In this document: positions 15,303 through 24,669 of the stretch, piece after piece
Layout: the number at the start of each line of letters is the position of its first letter
Numbering within the stretch: position 1 is the first letter of the stretch
DNA from: Methanocella_A sp049676595
GTDB lineage: Archaea; Halobacteriota; Methanocellia; Methanocellales; Methanocellaceae
DNA: 64,000 bases
Reading direction: 5' to 3'
Assembly: GCF_049676595.1 (NCBI RefSeq)
Contig: NZ_CP187259.1
Location: 930,001-994,000 of the forward strand
Notes under the pieces: generated by a model
The model's input: the letters and a program-made list of their open reading frames with translations, nothing else
Databases searched by the model: none
Told to the model about the DNA's origin: nothing
Position numbers and translations under genes: made by a program

Positions 15303-16982
15303 CTATTTTCTCAGGAACAGCAAGTATGCAGCCACCCCGCCCGCTACAATCAGCGCTATCAGGCCGATCACGATATACAACACGTTACTGCTGCCCTGGG
15401 ATTCCTGCGCCGGTGTAGCCGACGCAACGGGGGTCGGTATTGAAGTGGCCGTGGGTGTTACAGCCGGGATCGGAGTAATTGTCTGTGTGGCTGTGGCAGT
15501 CGGTGTCGTTACAGGCGTAGCGACTGGCGTGGCCGCGGAATAAAACGCGCTCATATCTACAGTGACGCCCATCGGGATGAGATGCGGCAGCCTTCCGGAA
15601 TAGTCGTAGCTGGCCGACCGGGTAATCAGCGGGAAGTAATCGATCACATCGCCGTTTATATAAGGCACGTCCCCAATCCCGTCGCCGTTCGAATCGGTGC
15701 CAGTATAATCGCTCCAGTAGTTACCTGTACTATTGTTGTAGACATTCGCCTGATATGTGTACTTGGCTGACATCGTAGTATTCCAGCGGGCGTCAGTGCA
15801 GTTTAAGTTCCTCGCGTTATACTCCGGATTATTCTGGAACGTGTTCTGGACTACTGACATGTTCAGGCTGTCTTCAAGCGATAAGCCCCAGCCATCGTTA
15901 TCTGTAATCCTCGACTGGCGTAAGACCGAATTTGCGCACTCTTCGATCATTATGCCATACCCATTGCCCGAGACGTTCAGGCCGGACAATAATATCTGAT
16001 TGCTGGAATCTGCCTGGAGACTACAGATTTGCGATCCCGTCATCGCACTATCGAAGATGGCTACGTTATAGCACTCTAATATCAGGCAATTCTCCTCCTG
16101 GGAATCCTTTAGAACCACGCTGGATATTGTGGAGTTATTGCATGCAACCAGGTACAGGTTAACCATAGCGTTTGTACAGATTGTGTCCTTAATTTCGACT
16201 GCCTCGGCTTGAATGATGCCAATGCCCAGGCCAGATGTACCTGTGGTTGTTACTGCGCATTCAATAATTCTGTTGTTGTGACCGAACTGGGCCAAAATTC
16301 CCATGCCACAATTGGTAATCGAAACTTTCGAACAGGTCGTATGGTTGCTCAAAATCGAAAATATGCCAGCATTAACGTTCTCCATGGCCACGTTTTCAAT
16401 AGTAACATATTCCGTTTCTAACAACAGGATACTGTACCCTCCGGTACTATTTCTGATCGTGCAATCCCGGATGGTGAGGTGGTCATTCCCCGGAATCGCC
16501 ACGATGTCCGCTGCATTATCGGAGAAGCTGCAGTGGGCGATCTGTACGTTTTCTGAAGCGTTCGCAAGGATGCCCTCTGCATTCGACTGGACGTTGAGGT
16601 TCTTCAGCAGGATATCCGAACCATCGATGAATACGCCTGCCCCGGCGGTAGCTCCCTGTATCGTGAAACCGTCCAGTGTCACACCGCTGGCAGTGATGTT
16701 TACCGCGTTGCCGCCGTGCCCGGCCGCATCGATCACCGGCAGGTACCCCGCCCCGTTGACGATGCCGATCAGCGTTACCGGCTTGTTGGCGTTGACGATT
16801 TCAGTATAATGCCCCCCGTCGACATAGATCGTGTCTCCGGGACTCGAAGCGCTGATCGCGCCCTGGATCGTCGTGTAGCTCTGGCCCGGGCCGACGTGCA
16901 GCGTTGCGGCCATAGTTGTGCCTGGAATAACGATCAATAAGAAAAATAATATAATAAGGATGCCTGTATAATTACCTCTAAT
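15303..16982 (-). CDS. Surface protein with a parallel-beta-helix module, probable ATT start
   Basis: The product is about 559 residues, with one NosD-like beta-helix module (LHVGPGQSYTTIQGAIS to the DSNGDGIGDVPY segment), a Thr/Pro-rich linker and a C-terminal membrane helix ending in LRK. The first standard start in frame, a TTG at 16937, falls inside the hydrophobic core of the signal peptide. Reading 15 codons further upstream completes a normal signal (RGNYTGILIILFFLL...). That frame begins at ATT (16980-16982), 7 bases after AGAGG (16990-16994). No ATG, GTG or TTG occurs between this point and the upstream in-frame stop. I therefore propose an ATT start. Confidence 0.7.
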   Translation of the reverse strand: MRGNYTGILIILFFLLIVIPGTTMAATLHVGPGQSYTTIQGAISASSPGDTIYVDGGHYTEIVNANKPVTLIGIVNGAGYLPVIDAAGHGGNAVNITASGVTLDGFTIQGATAGAGVFIDGSDILLKNLNVQSNAEGILANASENVQIAHCSFSDNAADIVAIPGNDHLTIRDCTIRNSTGGYSILLLETEYVTIENVAMENVNAGIFSILSNHTTCSKVSITNCGMGILAQFGHNNRIIECAVTTTGTSGLGIGIIQAEAVEIKDTICTNAMVNLYLVACNNSTISSVVLKDSQEENCLILECYNVAIFDSAMTGSQICSLQADSSNQILLSGLNVSGNGYGIMIEECANSVLRQSRITDNDGWGLSLEDSLNMSVVQNTFQNNPEYNARNLNCTDARWNTTMSAKYTYQANVYNNSTGNYWSDYTGTDSNGDGIGDVPYINGDVIDYFPLITRSASYDYSGRLPHLIPMGVTVDMSAFYSAATPVATPVTTPTATATQTITPIPAVTPTATSIPTPVASATPAQESQGSSNVLYIVIGLIALIVAGGVAAYLLFLRK

Positions 16983-17087
16983 ACTACCGCCTCTTGATAT
17001 AGCGGAGTATTATCCTATGGGCCATTAATTTTTCGTTTTAATAAGCCGACAGGAAAAAATACCCTGTCAGCTACCTGAATTCTCTTT

Positions 17088-18491
17088 TCAAAGGTTGTGC
17101 AGCTCAAACTCGTCGTGCAGGATCTTGACTGCCCTCTGGGCATCTTCCTTGTTGATCACAAAGGAGATGTTCGCCTCGGACGATCCCTGGCTGATCATCC
17201 TGATGTTGACGCCGCTCTTGCCTAATGCGGTAAACACTTTGCCCGCGGTGCCCGGAGACCCTGCCATGCCGGCGCCCACTACTGCTACGACGCAAACGTT
17301 GTTGTCGCAGGTGAGGTCTCTCTCGATCTCTCCGTTGAACGCCTTCCTGAGGGCGGCGATCGCTTTGTCGACCTGGGCTCCGTCGATGGCCATGGAGACG
17401 TTGAACTCGCTCGACGCCTGGCTGATCATGATGATATTGATGTCTTCGCTGCCCAGCACGCTGAAGATCTTGCCCGCGATGCCCGGAGTGCCGGAGAGAC
17501 CTGCGCCGCTGATGTTGATCAGGCCGATGTTCTTGATCATCGTGACTGCCTTGATCGGCGCGCAGCTGCCGTTGGTGTCCTTCATCAGGACGACGGTGCC
17601 CGGGTGCTCGGGCTGGAAGGTGTTGAGGACTCTGACAGGTATGCCCTTCTTCACGGCCGGCTCGATGGTCTTAGGGTGGAGCACCTTGGCGCCGAAGTAC
17701 GACATCTCCATCGCTTCCAGGTACGTGACGACCGGCAGCGTCTTGGCCTGCGGTACCAGCCTGGGATCGGTGGTCATGATGCCGTTGACGTCGGTGTAGA
17801 TCCAGATCTCGTCCGCGTCGATGGCTGCGCCGATGATCGAGGCGCTGTAGTCGGACCCGCCTCTGCCCAGGACTGTAATGATACCCTTGGGGTCTGCGGC
17901 CACGAAGCCGGTGACGACCGGGATGGCGCCATCCTTCAGCAGGGGCAGCAGCCTTTCCTTTACCTTGACGTCCGTGACGGGGTCGGGCTTGGCGCTCTCG
18001 TACCGGCTGTCGGTGATCACTCCGGCCTCTCCGCCCGAGAACGGCTTCGATTTCGCGCCCAGGTCCCGGAGCGAGCCGCTCAGGATGGGGACGCTCATGC
18101 GTTCGCCAAAAGAGTAGATGTAAGCAAGCGAGCGGTTCGTGAGCTCGCCCAGGTAGCAGACGCCGATCAGGGCGTTCTTAAGCTCGGCCAGCCGCTTCTC
18201 GATGTCGGCCGAGACTTCCTGCCTGATGCCCTGGTCCTGGATTGCGTCAGCGATCGCGATTTCGTGGCGCTTCGCCAGCTCGGCGAAGAGTCGCTCAATG
18301 TCCGTGGTGCTGCAGGTGTCCTTGGCTACCTGCGCCATCTCGTAGAGCTTGTCAGTGACGCCGGTCATGGCCGAGGCCACAGCAATGACCTCGTGGCCCT
18401 GATCTTTGTATCCTTTCACAAGCCTGGCAACGTTGCGAATCCGCGCCCCGTCGCCCACAGAAGTGCCGCCGAACTTCATGACAAGTCTCAT
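17088..18491 (-). CDS. lysC: Aspartate kinase with two ACT domains
   Basis: The enzyme phosphorylates aspartate, the first step toward lysine, threonine and methionine. The 467-residue product has the kinase signature MKFGGTSVGDGARI at the N-terminus, GRGGSDYSASIIGAAIDADE in the middle, and two ACT domains (about 310-380 and 390-460), which usually bind amino-acid effectors. The length fits monofunctional aspartate kinases. No other pathway gene adjoins it. Confidence 0.93.
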   Translation of the reverse strand: MRLVMKFGGTSVGDGARIRNVARLVKGYKDQGHEVIAVASAMTGVTDKLYEMAQVAKDTCSTTDIERLFAELAKRHEIAIADAIQDQGIRQEVSADIEKRLAELKNALIGVCYLGELTNRSLAYIYSFGERMSVPILSGSLRDLGAKSKPFSGGEAGVITDSRYESAKPDPVTDVKVKERLLPLLKDGAIPVVTGFVAADPKGIITVLGRGGSDYSASIIGAAIDADEIWIYTDVNGIMTTDPRLVPQAKTLPVVTYLEAMEMSYFGAKVLHPKTIEPAVKKGIPVRVLNTFQPEHPGTVVLMKDTNGSCAPIKAVTMIKNIGLINISGAGLSGTPGIAGKIFSVLGSEDINIIMISQASSEFNVSMAIDGAQVDKAIAALRKAFNGEIERDLTCDNNVCVVAVVGAGMAGSPGTAGKVFTALGKSGVNIRMISQGSSEANISFVINKEDAQRAVKILHDEFELHNL

Positions 18492-18668
18492 CGTGTATCA
18501 CAATCCGCCAGGGATTATTTAATATGATTGTATTGTGGTTGTATAAGATGATTACGAGTATATGGCTTTGCCGGTAAAATTATCAACGGATTGCCGTGCA
18601 GGGACGAGCTTTTCTGCCGTGAAAAATCTGGAAAATGCAATATATATTAATGCCATATATCTAGCGTG

Positions 18669-19574
18669 ATGGCGATCGTCGAGGGCAGAGACCTGGTCAA
18701 GGACTACAACGGCCTGCGAGCCGTAAATCACGTTGATTTCTCCATACCCAGGAGGGAGTGTTTCGGCTTCCTCGGGCCCAACGGCGCAGGGAAGACAACG
18801 GTCATGAAGATGATCTACTGCCGGTCGCCGGTGACGCACGGCGACATCCTCGTCAACGGGCTGAGCGTGAAGACCGAGCAGCGAAAGATCAAGGCGGTGA
18901 TCGGCGTGGCGACCCAGGACGACAACCTGGACCGGGACCTGACCGCGTGCGAGAACCTGATGGTTTACTCCCGGTATTTCGACATCCCTCCCCGGATAGC
19001 CCGGAAACGGATAGCAGATCTCCTGTCGTTCTTCGAGCTCATAGACAAGGCTGACACGCCGGTAGACGATCTGTCCGGGGGAATGAGGAGAAAGCTGATA
19101 GTAGCCAGGGCCCTCGTCAACGATCCCGAGTTGCTGATCCTGGACGAGCCCACGACCGGCCTCGACCCGCAGGCCCGGCGACAGATATGGGACACTATAA
19201 TCCGGCTTAAAGAAGGGGGCAAGACGATCGTGCTGACCACCCACTACATGGACGAAGCCCAGGAGCTGTGCGATCGCATCGCGGTCATGTTCGGGGGGAA
19301 GATCCTCGAATACGGCTCCCCCGACGAGCTCATCAGCCGGGTCGTGGGTACCAGCGTCTGCGAAGTGTACGCTCCGGAAGAAGCGCAGGTCAACGCGATC
19401 CGGGATCACGTGAAAGGCAGCATAGAACAGGTTGGCAGCCGCCTGTACGTCTACGGCAACGATGCGGAAGTGCTCCGCAACAAGTGCGAGGTGGCCACCG
19501 GCCACCGCCACATCGTCCGAAAGACGACCCTCGAGGATGTCTTCCTGAAGCTCACCGGGAGGCAGCTGAAGTGA
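18669..19574 (+). CDS. ABC-2 type exporter, ATP-binding subunit (DrrA-like)
   Basis: The 301-residue protein carries Walker A GPNGAGKTT, the signature LSGGMRRKL, Walker B LLILDEPTTGLDPQ and the H-loop TTHYMDEA, with a C-terminal extension usual for DrrA/NodI-type ATPases. It energises export of an unknown substrate with the permease encoded by the overlapping next gene. A GTG precedes the ATG by one codon; I use the ATG. A TATA-like ATATATATTA about 30 bases upstream suggests a nearly leaderless transcript. Confidence 0.9.
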   Translation: MAIVEGRDLVKDYNGLRAVNHVDFSIPRRECFGFLGPNGAGKTTVMKMIYCRSPVTHGDILVNGLSVKTEQRKIKAVIGVATQDDNLDRDLTACENLMVYSRYFDIPPRIARKRIADLLSFFELIDKADTPVDDLSGGMRRKLIVARALVNDPELLILDEPTTGLDPQARRQIWDTIIRLKEGGKTIVLTTHYMDEAQELCDRIAVMFGGKILEYGSPDELISRVVGTSVCEVYAPEEAQVNAIRDHVKGSIEQVGSRLYVYGNDAEVLRNKCEVATGHRHIVRKTTLEDVFLKLTGRQLK

Positions 19575-20341
19575 GGATCGAATTACCCTCGTGGAGGGCA
19601 AGGCATGTCTGGACCCGCAATTTAAGCGTGTTCAAGAAATTTTTCATCACCAGCATCCTGCCGTATTTTGCAGAGCCGCTGCTGTTCATCCTCGCGCTCG
19701 GCTACGGCCTGGGCCTGTTTGTGGGGCAGATCGGGGGAGTCAGCTACCCACAGTTCCTCGCTCCAGGCATCCTGTCGTCCTCAGCCATGTTCGCCGCCTC
19801 TTACGAGTGCACCTACTCGACCTTCGTCCGCATGCACTTCCAGAAAACCTTCGACGCGGTACTGTCGACCCCTGTCATGATAGAGGACATAGTCGTCGGG
19901 GAGATCGTCTGGGGCGCCACCAAAAGCCTGATCAGCGGCACCTGTATCTTCCTCGTGATCTTCCTGCTGGGGCTTGCGAGGATCGAGTCTGCGCTGATCA
20001 TCCTGCCCACCATCATGCTGGTAGGCCTGATGTTTTCCTCGCTCAGCATGCTGTTCACCTCGATCGTGCCGTCGATCGACGGGTTCAACTACTACTTCAC
20101 GCTGCTCGTCTCCCCGATGTTCCTGCTCTCCGGGGTCTTTTTCCCGGTCGACAGTCTGCCGGCGATAGTCCGGGACATCTCCTGGTACCTGCCGCTCACG
20201 CACGCGGTCAACGTGATCAGGCCTGCGGCTACCGGGCTGGTGTCCTGGAGCTTCGCACCTGATCTCGCGTGGATGGTAGTCTTTACGATAATATGTGCAG
20301 CTATCTCAACTGTGCTGATGAAAAGAAGGATGATTCAGTAG
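19571..20341 (+). CDS. ABC-2 type exporter, membrane permease
   Basis: The 256-residue product has six membrane helices and the ABC-2 signature region near its end (LLSGVFFPVDSLPAIVRDISWYLPLTHAVNVIRP). The start is the GTG at 19571, which overlaps the ATPase stop as GTGA, so the two subunits are translationally coupled. The long reading frame upstream of this GTG is antiphase to the ATPase gene and not real. Confidence 0.88.
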   Translation: MRIELPSWRARHVWTRNLSVFKKFFITSILPYFAEPLLFILALGYGLGLFVGQIGGVSYPQFLAPGILSSSAMFAASYECTYSTFVRMHFQKTFDAVLSTPVMIEDIVVGEIVWGATKSLISGTCIFLVIFLLGLARIESALIILPTIMLVGLMFSSLSMLFTSIVPSIDGFNYYFTLLVSPMFLLSGVFFPVDSLPAIVRDISWYLPLTHAVNVIRPAATGLVSWSFAPDLAWMVVFTIICAAISTVLMKRRMIQ

Positions 20342-20344
20342 GCT

Positions 20345-20361
20345 CCTACTTTTTAAGTAGG
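20345..20361. terminator. Hairpin CCTACTT-TTT-AAGTAGG between convergent genes
   Basis: A perfect 7-bp stem lies between the ABC permease stop and the convergent small gene stop. Its T-rich loop and position suit a bidirectional terminator. Confidence 0.5.
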
Positions 20362-20556
20362 CTATTCACGCTTCATCGCCAGGTCCTGCTTATCGCAGAT
20401 GGCGGTCCCGTGCTCCCCGAAGTCTACCTCGAAAGTATTCCATCCGCTGCCCGGTATCTTGGCGAGGATGACACCTTCGGCGCCTTCAGGAATGACGCTG
20501 CCGTCGATGGATTTTTTCAGCTCTCTCAGCAAGATGACCCGGTCGTTCGGTCGCAT
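20362..20556 (-). CDS. Small basic/acidic beta-rich protein, possibly SH3/KOW-like
   Basis: The product is 64 residues: MRPNDRVILLRELKKSIDGSVIPEGAEGVILAKIPGSG, then WNTFEVDFGEHGTAICDKQDLAMKRE. The pattern of short beta strands around 'EGAEGVIL' looks like a small barrel, as in KOW-type or DUF4926-type domains. I start at the inner ATG because the longer frame runs through GC-rich hairpins. The function is unknown. Confidence 0.6.
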   Translation of the reverse strand: MRPNDRVILLRELKKSIDGSVIPEGAEGVILAKIPGSGWNTFEVDFGEHGTAICDKQDLAMKRE

Positions 20557-20745
20557 AGTAACCTTATTTAGGTCGCTGATATCTTTTAAACCTTTGCTTG
20601 CGGCCTGTGGCCGGCGGCCTGCGGCCGCAGAGGGCAGGGATGATAAACACCGGCCTTTCGGCCATGGCTTTTGTGACGAGGCCTGACAAATCAATAGATC
20701 TTGCCTAACAAAACACTTAATACCGCTCTGCCATATCTAATTCTC

Positions 20746-21519
20746 ATGAGCTATGTAGCCATGACCATCGCCGGTTCCGACTCGGGGGGAGGGGCGGGCA
20801 TCCAGGCTGACCTCAAGACCTTCCAGGCTCTCGGGGTCCACGGGACCTGCGCTATCACCGCCATAACCGCCCAGAACACGACGGGTGTCAAGTCTGTCTT
20901 CGACGTGCCAGTCCAGGCCATCGATAGCCAGTTCGACGCCGTGTTGTCCGACTTCGCCGTAAGCTATGCTAAAACCGGCATGCTGTCGAGGGTGGAGACG
21001 ATCCGGTGCGTAGCCCGGAAAGTGGGTGAGTATGGCCTTAAAGTGGTCGTGGACCCGGTTATGGCTGCCGAGGCGGGGGGCAGGCTGCTGAACCCGGACG
21101 CGGTCGAGGTCCTGAAAACCGAGCTTCTGCCTCTGGCAGAGGTGGTCACACCTAACATCTACGAGGCGGCGGCGCTTTCCGGCATCGAGATCAGGGACCT
21201 GGACTCGGTCAAGGATGCATGCAGGGCTATCCGCGCTCTCGGAGTCCGAAACGTCGTCCTGACAGGAGGGCACTTCGGCGGTATAGATACGCTCTACGAT
21301 AGTGCCGGCGGGTTCCACACCTTCAGGGGCGAGCTGGTCAAAGGCGGTACCCACGGCACCGGCTGCACCCACTCGGCGGCAGTGACGGCCTACCTGGCAA
21401 GGGGAGAAACTCTGGCAACCGCCTGCGAGAAGGCAAAGGCGTTCGTGAAGGCTGCTGTAGCGGGGTCCATGGATGTCGGCCACGGCGTGCGCCCGGTGAA
21501 CCCCGGGGGCATCAAGTAA
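20746..21519 (+). CDS. thiD: Hydroxymethylpyrimidine/phosphomethylpyrimidine kinase
   Basis: ThiD phosphorylates HMP and HMP-P in thiamine synthesis. The 257-residue product has the ribokinase-fold motifs TIAGSDSGGGAGIQADLKTF at the N-terminus and KGGTHGTGCTHSAAV near residue 205, containing the catalytic loop GTGC. Its length fits the single-domain form; the ThiN domain often fused in archaea is absent. I start at MSYVAMTIAG, where the family begins. The gene stands alone. Confidence 0.93.
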   Translation: MSYVAMTIAGSDSGGGAGIQADLKTFQALGVHGTCAITAITAQNTTGVKSVFDVPVQAIDSQFDAVLSDFAVSYAKTGMLSRVETIRCVARKVGEYGLKVVVDPVMAAEAGGRLLNPDAVEVLKTELLPLAEVVTPNIYEAAALSGIEIRDLDSVKDACRAIRALGVRNVVLTGGHFGGIDTLYDSAGGFHTFRGELVKGGTHGTGCTHSAAVTAYLARGETLATACEKAKAFVKAAVAGSMDVGHGVRPVNPGGIK

Positions 21520-21566
21520 CCCTGTGCCACAGTTGAGTAGATCTTATAAGGGGTGATATTCGCCAT

Positions 21567-21732
21567 CGATCGCTGCGCTGTGCCAGATCACAGATTACGA
21601 CAGATTACACCAATTACACAGATGCTAATCGTAGAGATACTTCGACTTATTATCATATTATCATTATCAAGTCGTATCTGTGTAATCTGTGGCATCTGTC
21701 AGAATCTGTGATCTGGCACAGCGCAGCGATCG
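21567..21732. repeat. Modular hairpin repeat, minimal copy
   Basis: The arms of CGATCGCTGCGCTGTGCC plus AGATCACAGATT are identical and inverted over 30 bases at the two ends. Inside are imperfect CAGATTACACAGAT words and a short loop beginning near GCTAATCG. This is the simplest member of the family also seen at 27.0, 31.8, 43.8, 47.8 and 62.0 kb, lacking flanking 75-bp and 52-bp units. It lies between the 3' ends of thiD and tRNA-Met. Confidence 0.88.
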
Positions 21733-21791
21733 TTTTTGTTCAGGAAGAAAGCAAAAGCTATTCAGGTTATTAATCTATCAAAAAATTTAGT

Positions 21792-21910
21792 GTCGGAGGG
21801 GGGATCCGAACCCCCGACCTTCGGATGTCTCAGGCTACTTGTCTCAAGTTATGGCGAGTATTCAATTACCCTATGAGTCCGACGCCCTAACCAGACTAGG
21901 CCACTCCGAC
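21792..21910 (-). tRNA. tRNA-Met elongator (CAU) with 44-base intron
   Basis: The mature tRNA is 75 bases, with acceptor stem GTCGGAG/CTCCGAC, anticodon stem TCGGA/TCCGA, loop CTCATAA and T-arm GGGGG-TTCGGAT-CCCCC. The intron (21828-21871) lies after position 37, the usual archaeal site. A bulge-helix-bulge can be drawn: CTCA pairs with TGAG, with 3-base bulges TAG and ACA on either side. Cutting between bulge bases 2 and 3 restores CTCATA-ATCCGA, the elongator Met sequence of euryarchaea. Confidence 0.93.
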
Positions 21911-22045
21911 ATTACGACAAACTTAGGAGTTTTGCATACTCTAAATATCATTCTACGATATAATTCTTGTGGTTTACGACCCGAGAAAATGTGACGGCGG
22001 GCACGCCACTCGCGCCCAGCCTATGCTTCATAAGATGTGCGGCAC

Positions 22046-22741
22046 TCAGATCTTGCGCCTGATGACGTCTACCCTGTTCTCGTACCCCACGTAGACCATG
22101 GCGGCGTTGGTGAAGATGCCGTGTTCCACCAGGCCCGGGATGCGGGAGAGCTTATCGCCGAGCAGCGCCGGCTCCTTGATCTGCCCGAAGGCGCAGTCGA
22201 GCACGAAGTTGCCGTTGTCCGTGATGATCGGGCCGTCCTTGCCCGTGCCGGTCCTGACCGTGCAGGTGCCGCCCAGCTTCAGGATTTCCCGCTCGACCAG
22301 TTTTACCGCGTAAGGGATGACTTCTGTCGGCACTGACCTGTCCAGCATGCTGCTGAACTTCTTGTCGTCCGCGACGATGACGAACTGCTTCGCCGAGGAT
22401 GCCACGATCTTTTCCCTGGTGTGCGCCGCTCCTCCGCCCTTGATGGCGTTGAGCGAGGCGTCGACCTGGTCTGCGCCGTCGAGGGCGATGTCCAGCTCCG
22501 GCGAAGCCGCCAGGCTTGTCAGAGGTATGCCGCACTCGATAGCCAGCGCCTCGGTCGAGTACGAAGTCGGCACTCCCACGATATCCAGCCCTTCTTCCTT
22601 AACTCGCTTGCCGAGCAGCCGGATGGAATGCGCTACTGTGGAGCCCGTGCCCAGGCCCACGATCATGCCATCGGTCACCAGCTCGCAGGCTTTTTCTGCG
22701 GCGTTCTTCTTTGCCACGTCACTACCGGAAAGATTCTTCAT
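22046..22741 (-). CDS. rpiA: Ribose-5-phosphate isomerase A
   Basis: The enzyme interconverts ribose 5-phosphate and ribulose 5-phosphate for nucleotide and sugar synthesis. The 231-residue product has the RpiA motifs VGLGTGSTV near the N-terminus, LDIALDGADQVD and KGGGAAHTREKI in the middle, and DNGNFVLDC near the end. The length is normal. I use the ATG at 22741; a TTG start three codons upstream is possible. Confidence 0.95.
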   Translation of the reverse strand: MKNLSGSDVAKKNAAEKACELVTDGMIVGLGTGSTVAHSIRLLGKRVKEEGLDIVGVPTSYSTEALAIECGIPLTSLAASPELDIALDGADQVDASLNAIKGGGAAHTREKIVASSAKQFVIVADDKKFSSMLDRSVPTEVIPYAVKLVEREILKLGGTCTVRTGTGKDGPIITDNGNFVLDCAFGQIKEPALLGDKLSRIPGLVEHGIFTNAAMVYVGYENRVDVIRRKI

Positions 22742-22820
22742 CGAAGCCAAAAAGGGCTTCCGGGTGGAAAAATATTACGGTGATGCGACGAGGCCGGCCA
22801 GGGCCGGCTAAGCTGAAGTG

Positions 22821-23201
22821 TTATTTATGGCCGTTGACCTGCCTGTGGATGGCGGAGTACTGGTCCATGAGCGCCTTAATCTCCATAGATCCCGTCGTAT
22901 CTACCACGCCGATCGCTATGATGGCTTTTCCGTCTGCCTTTACGGGGGCGACGATCACCGGGATGCCCTTATACGTCCCTGCGGGAGGTTTGCCTTTTAC
23001 GACCTGGCCTTCTGTAAGCACTTGCTCCAGCAGCGGCCCGGTATATGCCCTGGACTTGATCTGCCCGTCCTCCACCTGAACTCCCGGCTTGTTTCTGCTT
23101 CTGGCGGTGACCGGGAGGCCGCCTGCGAGGGCGTGGATGCAGAGGGCGAGGCTGGCGAGGTCGTCGGCTGTCGAGTCCGCAGAAATGGTTATCCGATCCA
23201 T
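22821..23201 (-). CDS. DUF2111 protein (paralogue 1)
   Basis: The 126-residue protein belongs to the DUF2111 group, known to me mainly from methanogens. It shows SRNKPGVQVEDGQI, PAGTYKGIPVIVAPV and IAIGVVDTTGS. No membrane segment or catalytic motif is clear. The fold may be PAS- or profilin-like. The neighbouring gene at 23244-23630 is a paralogue with about one third identity and the same motif order, so the two may form a heteromer. Confidence 0.75.
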   Translation of the reverse strand: MDRITISADSTADDLASLALCIHALAGGLPVTARSRNKPGVQVEDGQIKSRAYTGPLLEQVLTEGQVVKGKPPAGTYKGIPVIVAPVKADGKAIIAIGVVDTTGSMEIKALMDQYSAIHRQVNGHK

Positions 23202-23243
23202 AATCTAACGTACGTGTGCGAGCTTTTATGGTTTTCCCAGGCT

Positions 23244-23630
23244 TCAGAAGCTGTTTAGCACCTGGTTCTTAATACGCTGGCTGATCTGCGCGAAGTCTTG
23301 CAGGCTTAGCGAACCCATGGCATCTACGATGCCCAGCGCAGCTACTGTGAAGCCGTCCGTATCCTCGATCGGAGAGATCATCATCGGCATTCCTGCGTAC
23401 TTTCCGGTGTCGACCCGGGCCCTTCTCACGTGGCTGTTCAAAAAAACGCTGTCCAGCACCTCGCTCTCGTAACTGGTGTCCACGGAGCCGTCGTGATCGA
23501 CGAACACGCCGGGCATATTTCGGCTTTTAAGGGCGATAGGCATGCCACCCGTGGCCTGGTGGATCGACTCGGCCAGCCGTCGTAAGATCTCAGCGGGCGT
23601 ATCATTCGAGATTTCTATCGCGCTCATCAT
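23244..23630 (-). CDS. DUF2111 protein (paralogue 2)
   Basis: The 128-residue protein shares SRNMPGVFVDHDG, TGKYAGMPMMISPI and AALGIVDAMGSLSLQDF with its downstream paralogue. Two adjacent ATGs (23630 and 23627) or a GTG at 23636 could start translation, and none has a ribosome site. It is upstream of paralogue 1 by 42 bases on the same strand and probably heads a two-gene operon. The function is unknown. Confidence 0.73.
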   Translation of the reverse strand: MMSAIEISNDTPAEILRRLAESIHQATGGMPIALKSRNMPGVFVDHDGSVDTSYESEVLDSVFLNSHVRRARVDTGKYAGMPMMISPIEDTDGFTVAALGIVDAMGSLSLQDFAQISQRIKNQVLNSF

Positions 23631-23811
23631 ATACACACAGGCTAAATTTTCGTATATACGTTGCTTCTTCTTTTGGCACGCACCTCCCCCGGTGTCCGAC
23701 GATTTGAGATAATGTCTGCGGCGTCCGAAAATTGCCTCGACTACGGACCATGCGCAAGGTGGACTGCAGAGTGAAAAAGGATTTAATAGTTACAGGACAT
23801 CAGACTAGCGG

Positions 23812-24459
23812 ATGGCCTTCGATAGTGCTTTAAGCTACACGTTATTCATACACGCGCTGGTAGGCGTATTCGTCATTGTCAACCCGTTCGGGAACATCCC
23901 GATCTTCATCTCGCTCACTTCCAAGCTGACGGCAATCGAGCGCAGGAATGCCATTATCAAGTCCTTACTGATCGCCACGGCGATCCTTCTGGTATTCGCG
24001 CTCATCGGCCAGACCGTCTTCTCGCTACTCAACGTGACGCTCCCCTCCCTGAGAATGGCGGGCGGGCTGCTTCTCCTCGCGATCGCCTTCGACATGCTCA
24101 TGGGACGCAGCCCGGCATCGAAGATCGACGAGTCGGACGAGCGTGAGGCAGTAGCTGTCACGCCAATGGCGACGCCCCTGCTTGCGGGGCCCGGTGCCAT
24201 GAGCACTGTCATGATCCTGATGAACGAAGCGGCGACCAACGATCTGCAAAAGCTGTCCATCTTCCTGGCTATTCTGCTGGCTATGGCTGCGGCTTTCATC
24301 ATCCTTATAAACTCGGAGTTACTCTATTCTATCATCAAGAAAGACGGCTCGAGGGTACTAACTAAGATAATGGGTATCCTGCTCGCCACGATCGCGATCG
24401 AGATGATGGTCAACGGCCTCCTGAAAGCGTTCCCGGTGCTCGCAGGCATCGGCATCTAA
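23812..24459 (+). CDS. MarC-family integral membrane protein
   Basis: The 215-residue product has six membrane helices. It carries the MarC signatures NPFGNIPIFISLT near the N-terminus and TPLLAGPGAMSTVMIL in the middle, with RMAGGLLLLAIAFDML. Despite the name, MarC proteins are not proven drug-resistance factors; transport of a small molecule is assumed. The start is the ATG at 23812 without a strong ribosome site. Confidence 0.88.
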   Translation: MAFDSALSYTLFIHALVGVFVIVNPFGNIPIFISLTSKLTAIERRNAIIKSLLIATAILLVFALIGQTVFSLLNVTLPSLRMAGGLLLLAIAFDMLMGRSPASKIDESDEREAVAVTPMATPLLAGPGAMSTVMILMNEAATNDLQKLSIFLAILLAMAAAFIILINSELLYSIIKKDGSRVLTKIMGILLATIAIEMMVNGLLKAFPVLAGIGI

Positions 24460-24669
24460 CCCCTAATATCTTGCATATTGCCAATATGTTAAGCAACATA
24501 TTTATATGCCAAAAGCTGTAAAAGCAAATGCATTCAGGGACTTGTGTTACCTCGAAGTCCTGTATCTGGGCCAATTTGTGAGGCTATTATCAGAGCTTGC
24601 GTCGGAAAATATGGCGAGAAGATATACCTTTTCGGCGCGTATACCAGCACGAAGACAAGGATAAACAAC

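Noticed and set aside
19268..19570. N-terminal extension of the ABC permease
   Set aside because: It overlaps the end of the ATPase gene in another frame and is Arg-rich; the GTG at 19571 gives a normal permease start.
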